From Ignavibacteria bacterium UBA2333 (GTDB lineage Bacteria; Bacteroidota; Ignavibacteria; Kapaibacteriales; Kapaibacteriaceae): 21,087 nucleotides of DNA. Positions 7,966 through 15,980 of the stretch are shown here, piece after piece. The stretch spans positions 1,465 through 22,551 of the forward strand of contig DDUR01000025.1 of NCBI GenBank assembly GCA_002344895.1, read 5' to 3'. A program made the translations under genes and the position numbers. The notes under the pieces are model-generated. The model was given only the letters and a program-made list of their open reading frames with translations, was not told where the DNA came from and ran no database searches. Every line of letters starts with the position of its first letter. Positions within the stretch are counted from its first letter, which is position 1.

Positions 7966-8705
7966 AGTTGCCACGTTGCTGCAACGTCGCGCAAACAGTA
8001 CGCTGCAATATCTTCAAGCCTTCCCTCGGAGAACAATACTCCTACCATTGACCCATCAACACCGGCCTGCTTTGGTGATACAATACCAAATGCCTTCGTA
8101 TAGAAGTCAAAATTGAACCGGCGCGTGGCACCCTGCTGACTTGGCTGATAGAACGTGAGTTTGTCGAGTAAGTCAATGTGATTTGGATAATTAAACTTAG
8201 TCCCTTCCATCAAATTGCGTGACGGACGAATCCCAAGTACAGCGCTGCGTAACATTAGCCATGGAGCGTCAAAGTTGCGTCCATTAAACGACACCAACGT
8301 CAGAGAACGGTTCTGTTCGAGCAACTTCCAAAAGTTGATGAGCATCGTCGTCTCCGACGAATAATGCACTGTAGATCCGTCGGACAGCTCCATCTTCTTT
8401 GTGCCATCATTGTCCGTCATCGAATCGTCGACCATATAGGCAACACTCTTGCTGCTCCGACGTCGGCCCTGGGGATTACCCCCTGCATCACGTTCTTCGA
8501 CGTCTGATATGAGCTGCATACCTATACAAACGATTCTACCTGTAAGGGGTGAAAGCGCAAACTCATCAATCTTCTTATCACGTTCTTCGTCGGTCACAGC
8601 ACCACGAAGTAGATACTCCTGTCGAGTCTCATCGAAATAATCCAGCGAGAAGCCGACTGTTTCGAGATCAAAAACGAGATACACTGGTGTGGCCGTGGGT
8701 TCCAT
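7935..8705 (-). CDS. Predicted 3'-5' exonuclease of the PolB-like DEDDy family
   Basis: A 256-residue stand-alone exonuclease related to the proofreading domain of family B polymerases (DNA_pol_B_exo2 type). All three exonuclease motifs are visible: Exo I FDLETVG (the D-x-E pair), Exo II SFNGRNFDAPWLMLRS (N-x3-F-D), and Exo III YCLRDVAATWQLY, where Y-x3-D marks the DEDDy class. These residues bind the two metals that remove 3' nucleotides. No polymerase domain is attached. The start codon is only five bases after the stop of the VWA-OmpA gene, so it is very probably co-transcribed with it despite the unrelated function. A polar insert of about 25 residues (around DAGGNPQGRRRSSKS) separates Exo I from Exo II. 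The substrate, DNA or RNA, cannot be told from sequence. Confidence 0.85.
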   Translation of the reverse strand: MEPTATPVYLVFDLETVGFSLDYFDETRQEYLLRGAVTDEERDKKIDEFALSPLTGRIVCIGMQLISDVEERDAGGNPQGRRRSSKSVAYMVDDSMTDNDGTKKMELSDGSTVHYSSETTMLINFWKLLEQNRSLTLVSFNGRNFDAPWLMLRSAVLGIRPSRNLMEGTKFNYPNHIDLLDKLTFYQPSQQGATRRFNFDFYTKAFGIVSPKQAGVDGSMVGVLFSEGRLEDIAAYCLRDVAATWQLYEVWERLLR

Positions 8706-8710
8706 TGAAC

Positions 8711-10096
8711 TTACTTCCGAAGGATGACAAATTCAGTGCGACGATTGCGGGCACGTCCAGCCTCCGTGTTATTGTCTGCAACCGGAACGGTGTCGCCATA
8801 TCCAATTGCCGAAACTCTACGGGCATCAATTCCGCGTGCCACGATAGCATCGCGTACAGCCTGTGCTCGTTTCTCTGATAGTTTGCGGTTGTAGTCAAGG
8901 TCAGCCGTGCTGTTGCGATTGTCGGTGTGACCACGAAGTTCGATCTCCATGTTTGGAAATGCCTTCATGAGCCGTGCAACGTTACGTATTGCGACGTCAG
9001 ATTCTTTTTTGATCACGGCCTTGTCGTAATCAAACTGTACACCGAGTACGGCAATTGCACCAACGTCAGGAGTGTTGTCGTACTCCACGGTCGCCTGAAG
9101 AGTGTCCTTTGGCCAGCAGATGCGTACGGAAGACGTATGCCGACCGTAGGTCTCAGCAGGTATCTCTACAACGTAATGATTCTTGATTCTTCGATAGACG
9201 TCTTCAAACATTGGCTTAAACTCTGATGTGCCATAGATGCGTGTGTAGATTCCGCCCGTAGCACGAGCGATAGACTCCATGTATCCATCGTTAACATTCT
9301 CACCAAAATCCACCGCACAGATCGTTGTCTTTGTTTCGATCGCGCGTTGAATGATTGAGTCCTTAGAGATCTTCGACGAGTTCTCCCACCCATCGGTGAA
9401 GACAATGATTGACTTCGATGTAAAAGTCGAAGGAGCATTGTTGAGATGTTCGATGGCGGCTGCAATACCTGTATGAATTGCTGTATATCCACCAAATCCC
9501 GTCAGGCCGTCGCGACGAAGGTTGTTCTTGAGTTCTGTTGGTGACGTTGACAATGGTACTTCGACTGATGTCTTCTCGTCGTAACGAACAACGGCGAGCG
9601 CATCACCAGAAATTTTCTGATCAAACAACGATGAGAGAGCATCCTGAACGGCACGTGCACGAGTTTCACCCATCGATCCGCTATTGTCACTGACAAGCGC
9701 GACTGCCGTAGGAATACGGTCTGCCTCTGTAACCTCACGAACTACAAGCTGTTTTGTGACTGTTCTCTTTTCACCATCAACACTGTCAACAACGGCACAT
9801 ATCATCGAACGCGCGCCGATAAAGTTGAGACCTGTTGAATCTACAATGTTGACGTAGAGTTTAACGGTTGATGGGTCTCGGGTATCAATACGAAGCACCT
9901 CGGCTCGTGCAGAGGACGGCCGTGTTTTTGGTATTGGTGCATTAGCTCGAATATAGACTGGAGCGTATCCAGCAGGTGGCGTTGCATCAGCAACGGCTTC
10001 GGGTTCACGCAATGATCCACATGCTTGCAGCAGCGAGGCAATACAAACAACAACTGCGGGGCCTAGGATGGTACGAAATGGTTGCCAGAAGATCAT
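8711..10096 (-). CDS. Lipoprotein with von Willebrand A and OmpA peptidoglycan-binding domains
   Basis: A 461-residue envelope lipoprotein. The signal peptide ends at lipobox LLQAC (Cys26). A short beta domain follows, then a VWA domain at about 130-315 with an intact metal-binding MIDAS: DNSGS (137-141), Thr205 in GGYTAIHTG, and the FTDGWENS aspartate. The C-terminal 110 or so residues are an OmpA-like domain: VQFDYDKAVIK, ELRGHTDNRNS, YNRKLSEKRAQAV, and GRARNRRTEFVI with the peptidoglycan-contacting Arg/Asp pattern. This architecture suggests an outer-membrane protein that grips the cell wall through OmpA and binds a partner through VWA; the partner is unknown. It begins 28 bp after the DUF2723 gene with no promoter box or Shine-Dalgarno visible, only a pyrimidine-rich leader, so it is probably co-transcribed. 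Confidence 0.9.
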   Translation of the reverse strand: MIFWQPFRTILGPAVVVCIASLLQACGSLREPEAVADATPPAGYAPVYIRANAPIPKTRPSSARAEVLRIDTRDPSTVKLYVNIVDSTGLNFIGARSMICAVVDSVDGEKRTVTKQLVVREVTEADRIPTAVALVSDNSGSMGETRARAVQDALSSLFDQKISGDALAVVRYDEKTSVEVPLSTSPTELKNNLRRDGLTGFGGYTAIHTGIAAAIEHLNNAPSTFTSKSIIVFTDGWENSSKISKDSIIQRAIETKTTICAVDFGENVNDGYMESIARATGGIYTRIYGTSEFKPMFEDVYRRIKNHYVVEIPAETYGRHTSSVRICWPKDTLQATVEYDNTPDVGAIAVLGVQFDYDKAVIKKESDVAIRNVARLMKAFPNMEIELRGHTDNRNSTADLDYNRKLSEKRAQAVRDAIVARGIDARRVSAIGYGDTVPVADNNTEAGRARNRRTEFVILRK

Positions 10097-10124
10097 TGTG
10101 ACGGTGGTAAAGAAAGAAGAAATG

Positions 10125-11900
10125 TTATCGTCCTGGTTGTTGCGTTAACGACATTACAACAACCTGCAGAGCACTGTCTAAGCGCCCGTTTCGCCCCTTT
10201 AACGTCTCTAAAACCTGTGTGGCAAGAAAATCCTTACTTACATCCGGAAGTGTCGTGTCGGACGTCCGCCGTAGTCGAAGAAGTGGACCCTCTCGCACAA
10301 CATTGTAACCTTGGATAACATCGCGTTCTTCAGAGAGAATTTCTGGAGTAATGTAGACTGGACGTTTGTCGATATTCCCTTCGATGATTGCCTGCAGAAC
10401 ACCTATCCATCGTGATTGTATGTCGATAACAGCAGTACGACTCTTCATGAAATCATCAGAGTCCTCATTAAACTGTCGGCATAGCGGCAGATATCGATCA
10501 ATGGCCTGTTGAGCTGGTGCCACAACATCGGCGAAGCGTTCCTGGAGATACGGGATGTACCATGTTCGACGTAACAGTTCCTTCTCAATCACAACTACGT
10601 CAGTACGGCGATGTTCAACTTCGCGCTCGTACCACAGTGACGAGAGGAGGTAATCCCATTGACGCGAAATCACAATTGCGTTGGAGTCTGCATTCTCGAG
10701 TGCCCACTGCGTGTACAAGGGAACGGCACGATGCGAAGAGAGATCTGCCTCAGGCCACGTCCGCAGAATTCCGAAGACTGGGAGGATGAGTGCTATGGAC
10801 GCTAACCGACCAGAGTACGTACGAAGCGAAATCAGGGCATACGTACCGATGGCAAAAAAGATTGCAGATATAAGCAGTGTTGGAAGGAAGTACGAGTCAA
10901 TGTCAGGTATTGAGTATCCCAGTGAAATTGCAAGGTTGCCGACAATAACGAGGAGCAATCCGAGCATCACCCTGCGGATACGAATCCACGACATTACGAG
11001 TCCAGCAGCGACAGGAATCCAACCAATCCAAAGCAGCATTTCGGAAAGTGATACTCCAAGCAGTCGAACATTCTCTCCAGCTGCTTCCTTGTCACTAAAC
11101 AACCACACACCGTACTGCGAACCCTTGATGTGGTAGAAGAACTCAAACACTCCAAGATGAGTCATGCCCCAATTCAGTGGTGGAATCTGAGCGCTGCGAA
11201 GCGGCAGATAGGCATACAGAGCAAGAGGAAGTATTGCCGGAAGAAAAATGTATGGCCACATTTTTCTGAATGAAAACGCCGGCGAAGACGAGAGAATTGT
11301 GAGGAAGCCAACGGTAAGAAACAGGGACGAAATGTGATTGGTCAACATGAGTCCAACCACAAACGACGTAGTTACAATCCAGCGATAAGCATTGGTTTCA
11401 ACGGAGGCACGGAGAACACAGTACAGTGCTGTTGTGATCAGGAGAAGATTGAGCCCGTACACCTCAATGGATGTTCCCTGAGCCCAAACGATTGGTGCCA
11501 TAGCCAGGAGCAATGCTCCAGCATCGGCTAAAAACAATGACATCTCCGACGCAGATAGTGATGACGAGCGTGAATCAAACATCCTTCTTAGGATCAGGTC
11601 TATCGTCAGCACCGTCATACCTACCGCCGAGGCCGTTACTACTCCGGCAAAAATGTTCATGCCATCAATCGTAGATGACCATGGAAGTAATGACCAGAGG
11701 TGACCTATCAGGACAAAGAGGGGATATCCTGTAGGATGTGCTACACCGAGTGTGGCGGCCGCAGCAGCCAGTTCTCCAGAGTCCGTATACATCACACCTG
11801 GCGCGCGCGTCACGAAGTAGATAATGCCGGCGATAAGTGCTACCGTGCCCGCGTGAATGGCTGGACGAGTGATGAAGGATGATGGTAAGGGGCTTGGCAT
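10125..11900 (-). CDS. DUF2723 (GT117-type) polytopic membrane glycosyltransferase
   Basis: A GT-C fold membrane protein of the DUF2723 family, common in Bacteroidota and related to eukaryotic TMEM260. The signature loop after the first membrane segment is clear (MYTDSGELAAAAATLGVAHP, then TGYPLF), carrying the acidic residue expected in the GT-C active site. About ten further hydrophobic segments follow, then a soluble C-terminal part of about 180 residues from VPLYTQWALENAD on. It probably transfers a sugar from a lipid carrier to exported protein or glycan; the bacterial substrate is not established. The open frame extends to an ATG at 11924, but a perfect -7 box (11907-11914) lies inside that extension and ends six bases before the ATG at 11900. 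The 591-residue start is therefore preferred. It heads the group with the VWA-OmpA and exonuclease genes. Confidence 0.85.
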   Translation of the reverse strand: MPSPLPSSFITRPAIHAGTVALIAGIIYFVTRAPGVMYTDSGELAAAAATLGVAHPTGYPLFVLIGHLWSLLPWSSTIDGMNIFAGVVTASAVGMTVLTIDLILRRMFDSRSSSLSASEMSLFLADAGALLLAMAPIVWAQGTSIEVYGLNLLLITTALYCVLRASVETNAYRWIVTTSFVVGLMLTNHISSLFLTVGFLTILSSSPAFSFRKMWPYIFLPAILPLALYAYLPLRSAQIPPLNWGMTHLGVFEFFYHIKGSQYGVWLFSDKEAAGENVRLLGVSLSEMLLWIGWIPVAAGLVMSWIRIRRVMLGLLLVIVGNLAISLGYSIPDIDSYFLPTLLISAIFFAIGTYALISLRTYSGRLASIALILPVFGILRTWPEADLSSHRAVPLYTQWALENADSNAIVISRQWDYLLSSLWYEREVEHRRTDVVVIEKELLRRTWYIPYLQERFADVVAPAQQAIDRYLPLCRQFNEDSDDFMKSRTAVIDIQSRWIGVLQAIIEGNIDKRPVYITPEILSEERDVIQGYNVVREGPLLRLRRTSDTTLPDVSKDFLATQVLETLKGRNGRLDSALQVVVMSLTQQPGR

Positions 11901-11906
11901 AAGGGG

Positions 11907-11914
11907 CAAATATA
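11907..11914 (-). promoter_or_regulatory. Bacteroidota -7 promoter box for the DUF2723 gene
   Basis: TATATTTG on the minus strand is a perfect TAnnTTTG match ending six bases before the ATG at 11900, implying a nearly leaderless transcript. The nearest upstream TTG (11931-11933) is 16 bases away, a little short for a -33 element. An independent promoter is expected here because a strong terminator for the preceding gene lies just upstream. Confidence 0.55.
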
Positions 11915-11947
11915 GACGACGCATTTACACCAAGGGGAGATAGGTAA

Positions 11948-11984
11948 CAACGAAAACGGGCCGACGTTTTGAATGTCGGCCCGT
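11948..11984 (-). terminator. Rho-independent terminator behind the T9SS cargo gene
   Basis: On the minus strand a perfect 10-bp GC-rich stem (arms 11975-11984 and 11956-11965, ACGGGCCGAC) with a 9-base loop is followed by TTTTCGTTGTT. It lies 35 bp after the stop at 12019 and just before the DUF2723 promoter box. It is the only classical intrinsic terminator seen in the window. Confidence 0.85.
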
Positions 11985-12018
11985 CAGTGTGCAGCTGGCA
12001 ATGATTCTTAGTTCTACG

Positions 12019-12762
12019 TTACCGTACGATCGAAATCGGCTGGCGGTATACATCACCGTTTGTGAACGTTAGAACGACATGATGTAGACCACTGGAAAGT
12101 CCATCAACCGGTACCGTGATGTTGTCCGTGCCGTTATGTACAACGGAGCGACGCAAGGAACCAGCATTATCGTAGACGTCAACACCAATGACGTTTGATA
12201 GGCCTTGAGCACTGAGTGTCACGATATCCGATGCGGGATTTGGGCCAACTGATACATCCATCACGTCGGCTATATCGCGCACGGAGTTCGTAACATCAAT
12301 CACAAATGTCACGGCAAAGAACACTGAGTCGGAAAGATTGTTCATGTCATAAACACGAAACGAGACCGTACTCTGTGAAACAAATCCAGGGCAAGGCTCA
12401 AACGTTTCAGGATCTTGACATGTAATAAGCTGGATCTTGATCGATGACGTTTCTCCGGGCGCAAGAACTGTTGGTTCACGCAGATTCGGATCATCTGGCC
12501 CAGAAAACAGGAAATAACAGAAGTCGTTAAAACAAATATTACAGCCGTGTTTGGCGTGCTTTTGCGAGTTATTGTAGAAAAACCTCAGTGAGATGTTGCT
12601 GCTTGAGGTGTTGGTGATCTTGGAATAATGTTCAACCAATGCCTCATCTGTGGTTGCGTTCTTCGTTGGCTGATCAACCCAATCGAATTTCAGGTTTTGA
12701 GCAGACACGATGCTTGCACCAAAAATGGCGCAGAGTGCGAGTGCAAGTACACGAGTTTTCAT
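12019..12762 (-). CDS. Secreted cysteine-bearing protein with T9SS type A sorting domain
   Basis: A 247-residue exported protein. Residues 1-22 form a signal peptide ending SAQ. The body (about 23-165) looks like an immunoglobulin-type beta domain (SLRFFYNNSQ, LAPGETSSIKIQL, SVFFAVTFVIDV). It carries five cysteines in mature sequence, three of them clustered as CNICFNDFC and two in CQDPETFEPC. The last 75 or so residues are a good T9SS type A sorting domain: GPNPASDIVTL, then GVDVYDNAGSLRR, LSSGLHHVVLTF and a basic end. The protein is therefore expected at the surface or in the medium after sorting-domain removal. It is divergent from the TlpA-like/DUF6029/Omp28 operon, so its cysteines may be clients of that redox system (inference). 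It has its own Shine-Dalgarno, candidate promoter and terminator. Its function is unknown. Confidence 0.82.
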   Translation of the reverse strand: MKTRVLALALCAIFGASIVSAQNLKFDWVDQPTKNATTDEALVEHYSKITNTSSSNISLRFFYNNSQKHAKHGCNICFNDFCYFLFSGPDDPNLREPTVLAPGETSSIKIQLITCQDPETFEPCPGFVSQSTVSFRVYDMNNLSDSVFFAVTFVIDVTNSVRDIADVMDVSVGPNPASDIVTLSAQGLSNVIGVDVYDNAGSLRRSVVHNGTDNITVPVDGLSSGLHHVVLTFTNGDVYRQPISIVR

Positions 12763-12770
12763 AATTTACG

Positions 12771-12775
12771 TCCTT
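12771..12775 (-). promoter_or_regulatory. Shine-Dalgarno site of the T9SS cargo gene
   Basis: AAGGA on the minus strand lies eight bases before the ATG at 12762 and supports that start. Confidence 0.6.
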
Positions 12776-12793
12776 GGTGGCTGGAGGGGACCT

Positions 12794-12824
12794 GAAACTT
12801 ACCGAATCGGCTCACGAGAACCAA
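12794..12824 (-). promoter_or_regulatory. Candidate promoter of the T9SS cargo gene
   Basis: A TTG at 12822-12824 and TAAGTTTC at 12794-12801 are 20 bases apart on the minus strand. This fits the Bacteroidota -33/-7 layout, with one mismatch to TAnnTTTG. Unlike the leaderless candidates elsewhere in the window, it would leave a leader of about 25-30 bases holding the Shine-Dalgarno site. Confidence 0.45.
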
Positions 12825-12844
12825 CTGCATGACCCTCCCAACCC

Positions 12845-12851
12845 AAAGGAG
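12845..12851 (+). promoter_or_regulatory. Strong Shine-Dalgarno fixing a TTG start
   Basis: AAAGGAG is followed by an 8-base spacer and TTG at 12860. No ATG or GTG lies near the signal peptide, so this site decides that the thioredoxin-like gene begins with TTG. Confidence 0.7.
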
Positions 12852-12859
12852 TTACACCG

Positions 12860-13390
12860 TTGACACGCCCCCTTCGCCCCTTACTGCTCGCCCTATGTCT
12901 TTGGGTTGCAGGCACTTCCGCAATCTTGTCCCAAGAGTCAACACCGGCGTCATCGCAGACCTTGCCGAGCGTCAAGCTCCGTGATATCGCTGGTACGACC
13001 ATCAATACAAGCGAACTGTCCACGACGGACGCCCCCGTTATTATTAGTTTCTGGGCAACGTGGTGTAAGCCATGTATCCTTGAACTATCTGCCTACAAAG
13101 ACCTCTATGAGAAATGGGAAAAGGAGTACGGCGCAAAGGTTGTAGCGGTATCGATTGATGACGCACGTAATGCCCAGAAGGTCCCGGGGTTTATTAAAGG
13201 TCGTGCTTGGCCATTTCAGGTTCTGCTCGACGTAAACCAGGACTTTAAGCGCGCTCTGAATGTCAACAACGTCCCACACACGTTTCTTGTAAAGAACGGC
13301 ACCATCGTCTGGCAACACAGCGCCTATTCGGCAGGTGATGAAGACGATCTCGAAGAAGAACTCAAGAAGCTCACCGGCAAGGGAAGCTAA
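12860..13390 (+). CDS. TlpA-like extracytoplasmic thioredoxin-fold protein
   Basis: A thiol-disulfide protein of the TlpA/ResA group, 176 residues from a TTG start that is set by the strong Shine-Dalgarno at 12845-12851. An N-terminal signal segment (RPLRPLLLALCLWVAGTSAI) exports it; there is no lipobox Cys, so it is periplasmic or membrane-tethered. The active site is SFWATWCKPC with Cys69 and Cys72. The family insert VVAVSIDDARN and the cis-proline in NVPHTFLV (Pro139) are present. These proteins usually reduce disulfides in client proteins outside the cytoplasm. It is the first gene of a plus-strand operon: the DUF6029 ATG follows 20 bp after its stop, and Omp28, which has its own CxxC, is third. 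The rare TTG start may keep the level low. Confidence 0.88.
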   Translation: MTRPLRPLLLALCLWVAGTSAILSQESTPASSQTLPSVKLRDIAGTTINTSELSTTDAPVIISFWATWCKPCILELSAYKDLYEKWEKEYGAKVVAVSIDDARNAQKVPGFIKGRAWPFQVLLDVNQDFKRALNVNNVPHTFLVKNGTIVWQHSAYSAGDEDDLEEELKKLTGKGS

Positions 13391-13400
13391 CTGCTTCCGT

Positions 13401-13405
13401 GAGGA
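13401..13405 (+). promoter_or_regulatory. Shine-Dalgarno choosing ATG 13411 for the DUF6029 gene
   Basis: GAGGA lies five bases before ATG 13411. An earlier GTG at 13399 overlaps this site and would add only four residues, so ATG 13411 is the better start. Confidence 0.6.
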
Positions 13406-13410
13406 AATTC

Positions 13411-15114
13411 ATGACAACGAACATGCTCGTAACGGCATGCAGTGCTTTTGTACTGTGTGCCGCTTCTCTTTCAGCTCAAGGTGTTGCCATTGACGACGTT
13501 GGCCGGATTTCCGGAAGTCTTCAGATGGACGCACAGACGTACACAGAAGACACGCTGATCGGTGCGCCTGACGTACCCGAAAAGATGCTTTCGAACACGT
13601 TTGTGAATGTACTCTTTCAACGTGGGAAATTCACAGCGGGATTACGCTTCGAGTCGTATCAAGGTCCATTACTTGGTATCGATCCGAGATATGGAACATC
13701 CGGAAATGGAAGTGGATTGGGTATTCCCTATCGTTTTGCAACGTACACTGACGATAAGTTCGAGATTACGGCAGGCAACTTTTACGAGCAGTGGGGCACA
13801 GGTATGGTGCTCCGCACCTATGAAGAGCGCAACCTCGGCTTGGATAACTCCATCGATGGTGTGCGATTAAAAGTTATGCCAGTTGAAGGACTCCGATTTA
13901 CTGGTTTTACTGGTCGTCAGCGTGCCTTCTTTGACGTGAGTGCTGGAACCATACGTGGTGCCGACGTTAATGCCGATCTCGGAGCAATGTTTACCGATTT
14001 TTTACCAACGGGATCATGGATCACTCTAGGTGCTGGTTTTGTAAGCCGGTATCAGGAAGAACGAGATCCGTTGTTGCGATTGCCACAGAATGTTTCGATA
14101 TGGGGCGCAAGGGGCTCATTTGGGTATGATGCCTTCTCCCTAGATGTTGAGTACGCATCAAAGATTAACGATCCCTCGCCCGTTAATAACCTTTCATACA
14201 ATCCTGGCAATGGTTTGTTTGTGAATGCATCATTTGCAGCCAAAGGTATTGGCGTGAATGTTGGAATGAAGCGTATCGACAATCTCGACTTTCGAAGTGA
14301 CAGGTCAGCGGCTGGTTTTCAGCAACAAGTGAATTATCTGCCAGCCCTCACAAAACAGCATACGTGGCGCTTGATTACGTTGTATCCATATGCGACGCAG
14401 CCAACCGGTGAGTTGGCTATCCAGGCCGACGTGACGTGGACGATTCCGAAGGGATCGTTCCTAGGTGATGATGAGACGATTATCTCGCTCAACTTCAGTG
14501 ATGTTCACATGCTAGATACCGTTCGACTTCAGAATATTCGAAACGAGTACACGGCGAACTTCTGGTGGAGTGATCGGCAGTACTATCTTGACTTTAACGC
14601 CGAAGTTCAACGCAAGTGGGGACGTACGTTCAAAACAACATTATCGTATGTCCACATACAGTACGACAAGGACGTGATTGAAAAAGGTTTGCTCGAAAAG
14701 ACCTTTGGAATTATCACGGCTGACTTTGCCGTATTGGAGTTATGGTGGCAGTTTGACCGTAACAAAAGTCTGCGTACGGAGTTTCAGTACATGTCCGTTG
14801 GACATGAAGCCGGAGCCAAACTCGACCTTCAAAATGGTGATTGGGTTATGGCACTTGTGGAACTCTCTATCTCGCCGAGCTGGTACGTCACCGTCTTTGA
14901 CGAGTACAACTATGGCAACATGCTCCAGGACGAGAATGGTGAGTACTATCTGCGTGTTCACTACCCAAATGCCTCGGTGGCCTGGGTTGAAGACGCACTG
15001 CGTATCCAAGCTGGATATGGCCGTGTTCGCGGAGGTATTCTCTGCGTTGGCGGTATCTGTCGGCCGGTGCCGGCTTCTAATGGCTTCACGCTTGGCGTGA
15101 CGTACACGTTCTGA
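13411..15114 (+). CDS. DUF6029-type outer-membrane beta-barrel protein
   Basis: About 567 residues with a cleavable signal peptide ending LSAQG, then alternating hydrophobic and aromatic beta strands up to a terminal GVTYTF, typical of outer-membrane barrels that end in phenylalanine. The N-terminal part (GRISGSLQMDAQTY, then TAGLRFESYQGPLLG) and the block EITAGNFYEQWGTGMVLRTY match the DUF6029 family of Bacteroidota as I recall it. The block resembles porin or OM-channel strands. A Cys-x-x-x-x-Cys pair (ILCVGGICRP) sits near the end and could be redox-active or structural. The gene lies between a TlpA-like thioredoxin and an Omp28 lipoprotein with short gaps, so a shared envelope role is likely. 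The family's function is not known. An alternative GTG start at 13399 is disfavoured because it covers the Shine-Dalgarno. Confidence 0.78.
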   Translation: MTTNMLVTACSAFVLCAASLSAQGVAIDDVGRISGSLQMDAQTYTEDTLIGAPDVPEKMLSNTFVNVLFQRGKFTAGLRFESYQGPLLGIDPRYGTSGNGSGLGIPYRFATYTDDKFEITAGNFYEQWGTGMVLRTYEERNLGLDNSIDGVRLKVMPVEGLRFTGFTGRQRAFFDVSAGTIRGADVNADLGAMFTDFLPTGSWITLGAGFVSRYQEERDPLLRLPQNVSIWGARGSFGYDAFSLDVEYASKINDPSPVNNLSYNPGNGLFVNASFAAKGIGVNVGMKRIDNLDFRSDRSAAGFQQQVNYLPALTKQHTWRLITLYPYATQPTGELAIQADVTWTIPKGSFLGDDETIISLNFSDVHMLDTVRLQNIRNEYTANFWWSDRQYYLDFNAEVQRKWGRTFKTTLSYVHIQYDKDVIEKGLLEKTFGIITADFAVLELWWQFDRNKSLRTEFQYMSVGHEAGAKLDLQNGDWVMALVELSISPSWYVTVFDEYNYGNMLQDENGEYYLRVHYPNASVAWVEDALRIQAGYGRVRGGILCVGGICRPVPASNGFTLGVTYTF

Positions 15115-15124
15115 AAGACAAACC

Positions 15125-15979
15125 ATGAATCGCCTCCTTCACTTTGCACTTCTTTCGACAATCATCCTCACGATGACGTCGTGTGACGTTATCGACGGAG
15201 ATCCACGTGAGACGCCGACTGGTCCAGTCGACACGAACACTATTCGTCAGAATGTCTTGCTTGAGGACTATACTGGACATACGTGTCCAAACTGTCCTGC
15301 CGCAACGGAGATTGCTGACCAGATTGTTGATGCCTTTGGAGACGATCGCGTCTTTGTCGTTGCTGTCCACGCAGGTCCCTTTGCTGTCCCCCGTCCTCCA
15401 AAGTACGCGCTCGACCTGCGTACTCCAGAAGGGACAGAACTCGACAATACGTTCAAGAACAGCCGCATTGGTAATCCAAATGGCCTGATCAATCGTGTTA
15501 CGGCGGGTGATCGATTTGTTTATCCAAAGGAAATGTGGTCAACTGCCGTTGCGGATCTTCTTGACAACACTCCGACAGTAAATATTTCTATTAAGAACAA
15601 AACATTTACTGAGTCAACAAAGACTCTCACATTTACTGCAGAGATTAACTATCTCGAAGCAGGTTTCTCAGACTACCATATCGTTGGATGGATTACGGAA
15701 GACGGGATGGTAGGCACACAGACAGACAACCGAAAAACACCGAGTGACGTTGAGAACTACGTGTTTAAACATGTCCTGCGAGGATCAATCAATGGAACGT
15801 GGGGCGAACAACTGTCACAAACAGACGTTCCACTCGGCACGAAGATTAGCAAGGACTTCTCCTTTACGTTCCCAGCAAACAAAGACTGGGTCCCGGAAAA
15901 CTGCGACCTCATCGTGTACGTCCATCGGCACGCAACAACGAAGGAAGTACTCCAAGTTGTCAAAACAGAAGTCAAGTAG
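15125..15979 (+). CDS. Omp28-related outer-membrane lipoprotein with thioredoxin-like CxxC
   Basis: A lipoprotein of 284 residues. The signal peptide ends in LTMTSC with the lipidated Cys at 20. Residues of about 40-165 are the Omp28 thioredoxin-like domain, starting LLEDYTGHTCPNCP with a CxxC at 54 and 57 in the thioredoxin position, followed by VFVVAVHAG and the family's IGNPNGLINR. The C-terminal half is a beta-rich domain (TFTAEINYLEAGFSDYHIVGWI). Omp28 is an abundant outer-membrane protein in Porphyromonas and relatives; its role is unclear, and adhesin or redox functions have been proposed for the family. The start is 10 bp after the DUF6029 stop. The TAG stop is followed, one base later, by the 10-bp repeat array, so this gene ends its operon. 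Confidence 0.88.
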   Translation: MNRLLHFALLSTIILTMTSCDVIDGDPRETPTGPVDTNTIRQNVLLEDYTGHTCPNCPAATEIADQIVDAFGDDRVFVVAVHAGPFAVPRPPKYALDLRTPEGTELDNTFKNSRIGNPNGLINRVTAGDRFVYPKEMWSTAVADLLDNTPTVNISIKNKTFTESTKTLTFTAEINYLEAGFSDYHIVGWITEDGMVGTQTDNRKTPSDVENYVFKHVLRGSINGTWGEQLSQTDVPLGTKISKDFSFTFPANKDWVPENCDLIVYVHRHATTKEVLQVVKTEVK

Positions 15980-15980
15980 C

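Noticed and set aside
10185..10197. A seventh copy of the paired G-run motif near the end of the DUF2723 gene
   Set aside because: It has only a run of three and a run of four (GGGGCGAAACGGG on the minus strand), weaker than the other six, so it was not counted.
14740..15126. Minus-strand open frame of 128 codons antisense to the DUF6029 gene
   Set aside because: It is fully covered by a well-supported gene on the plus strand, has no recognisable domain and no start signals.
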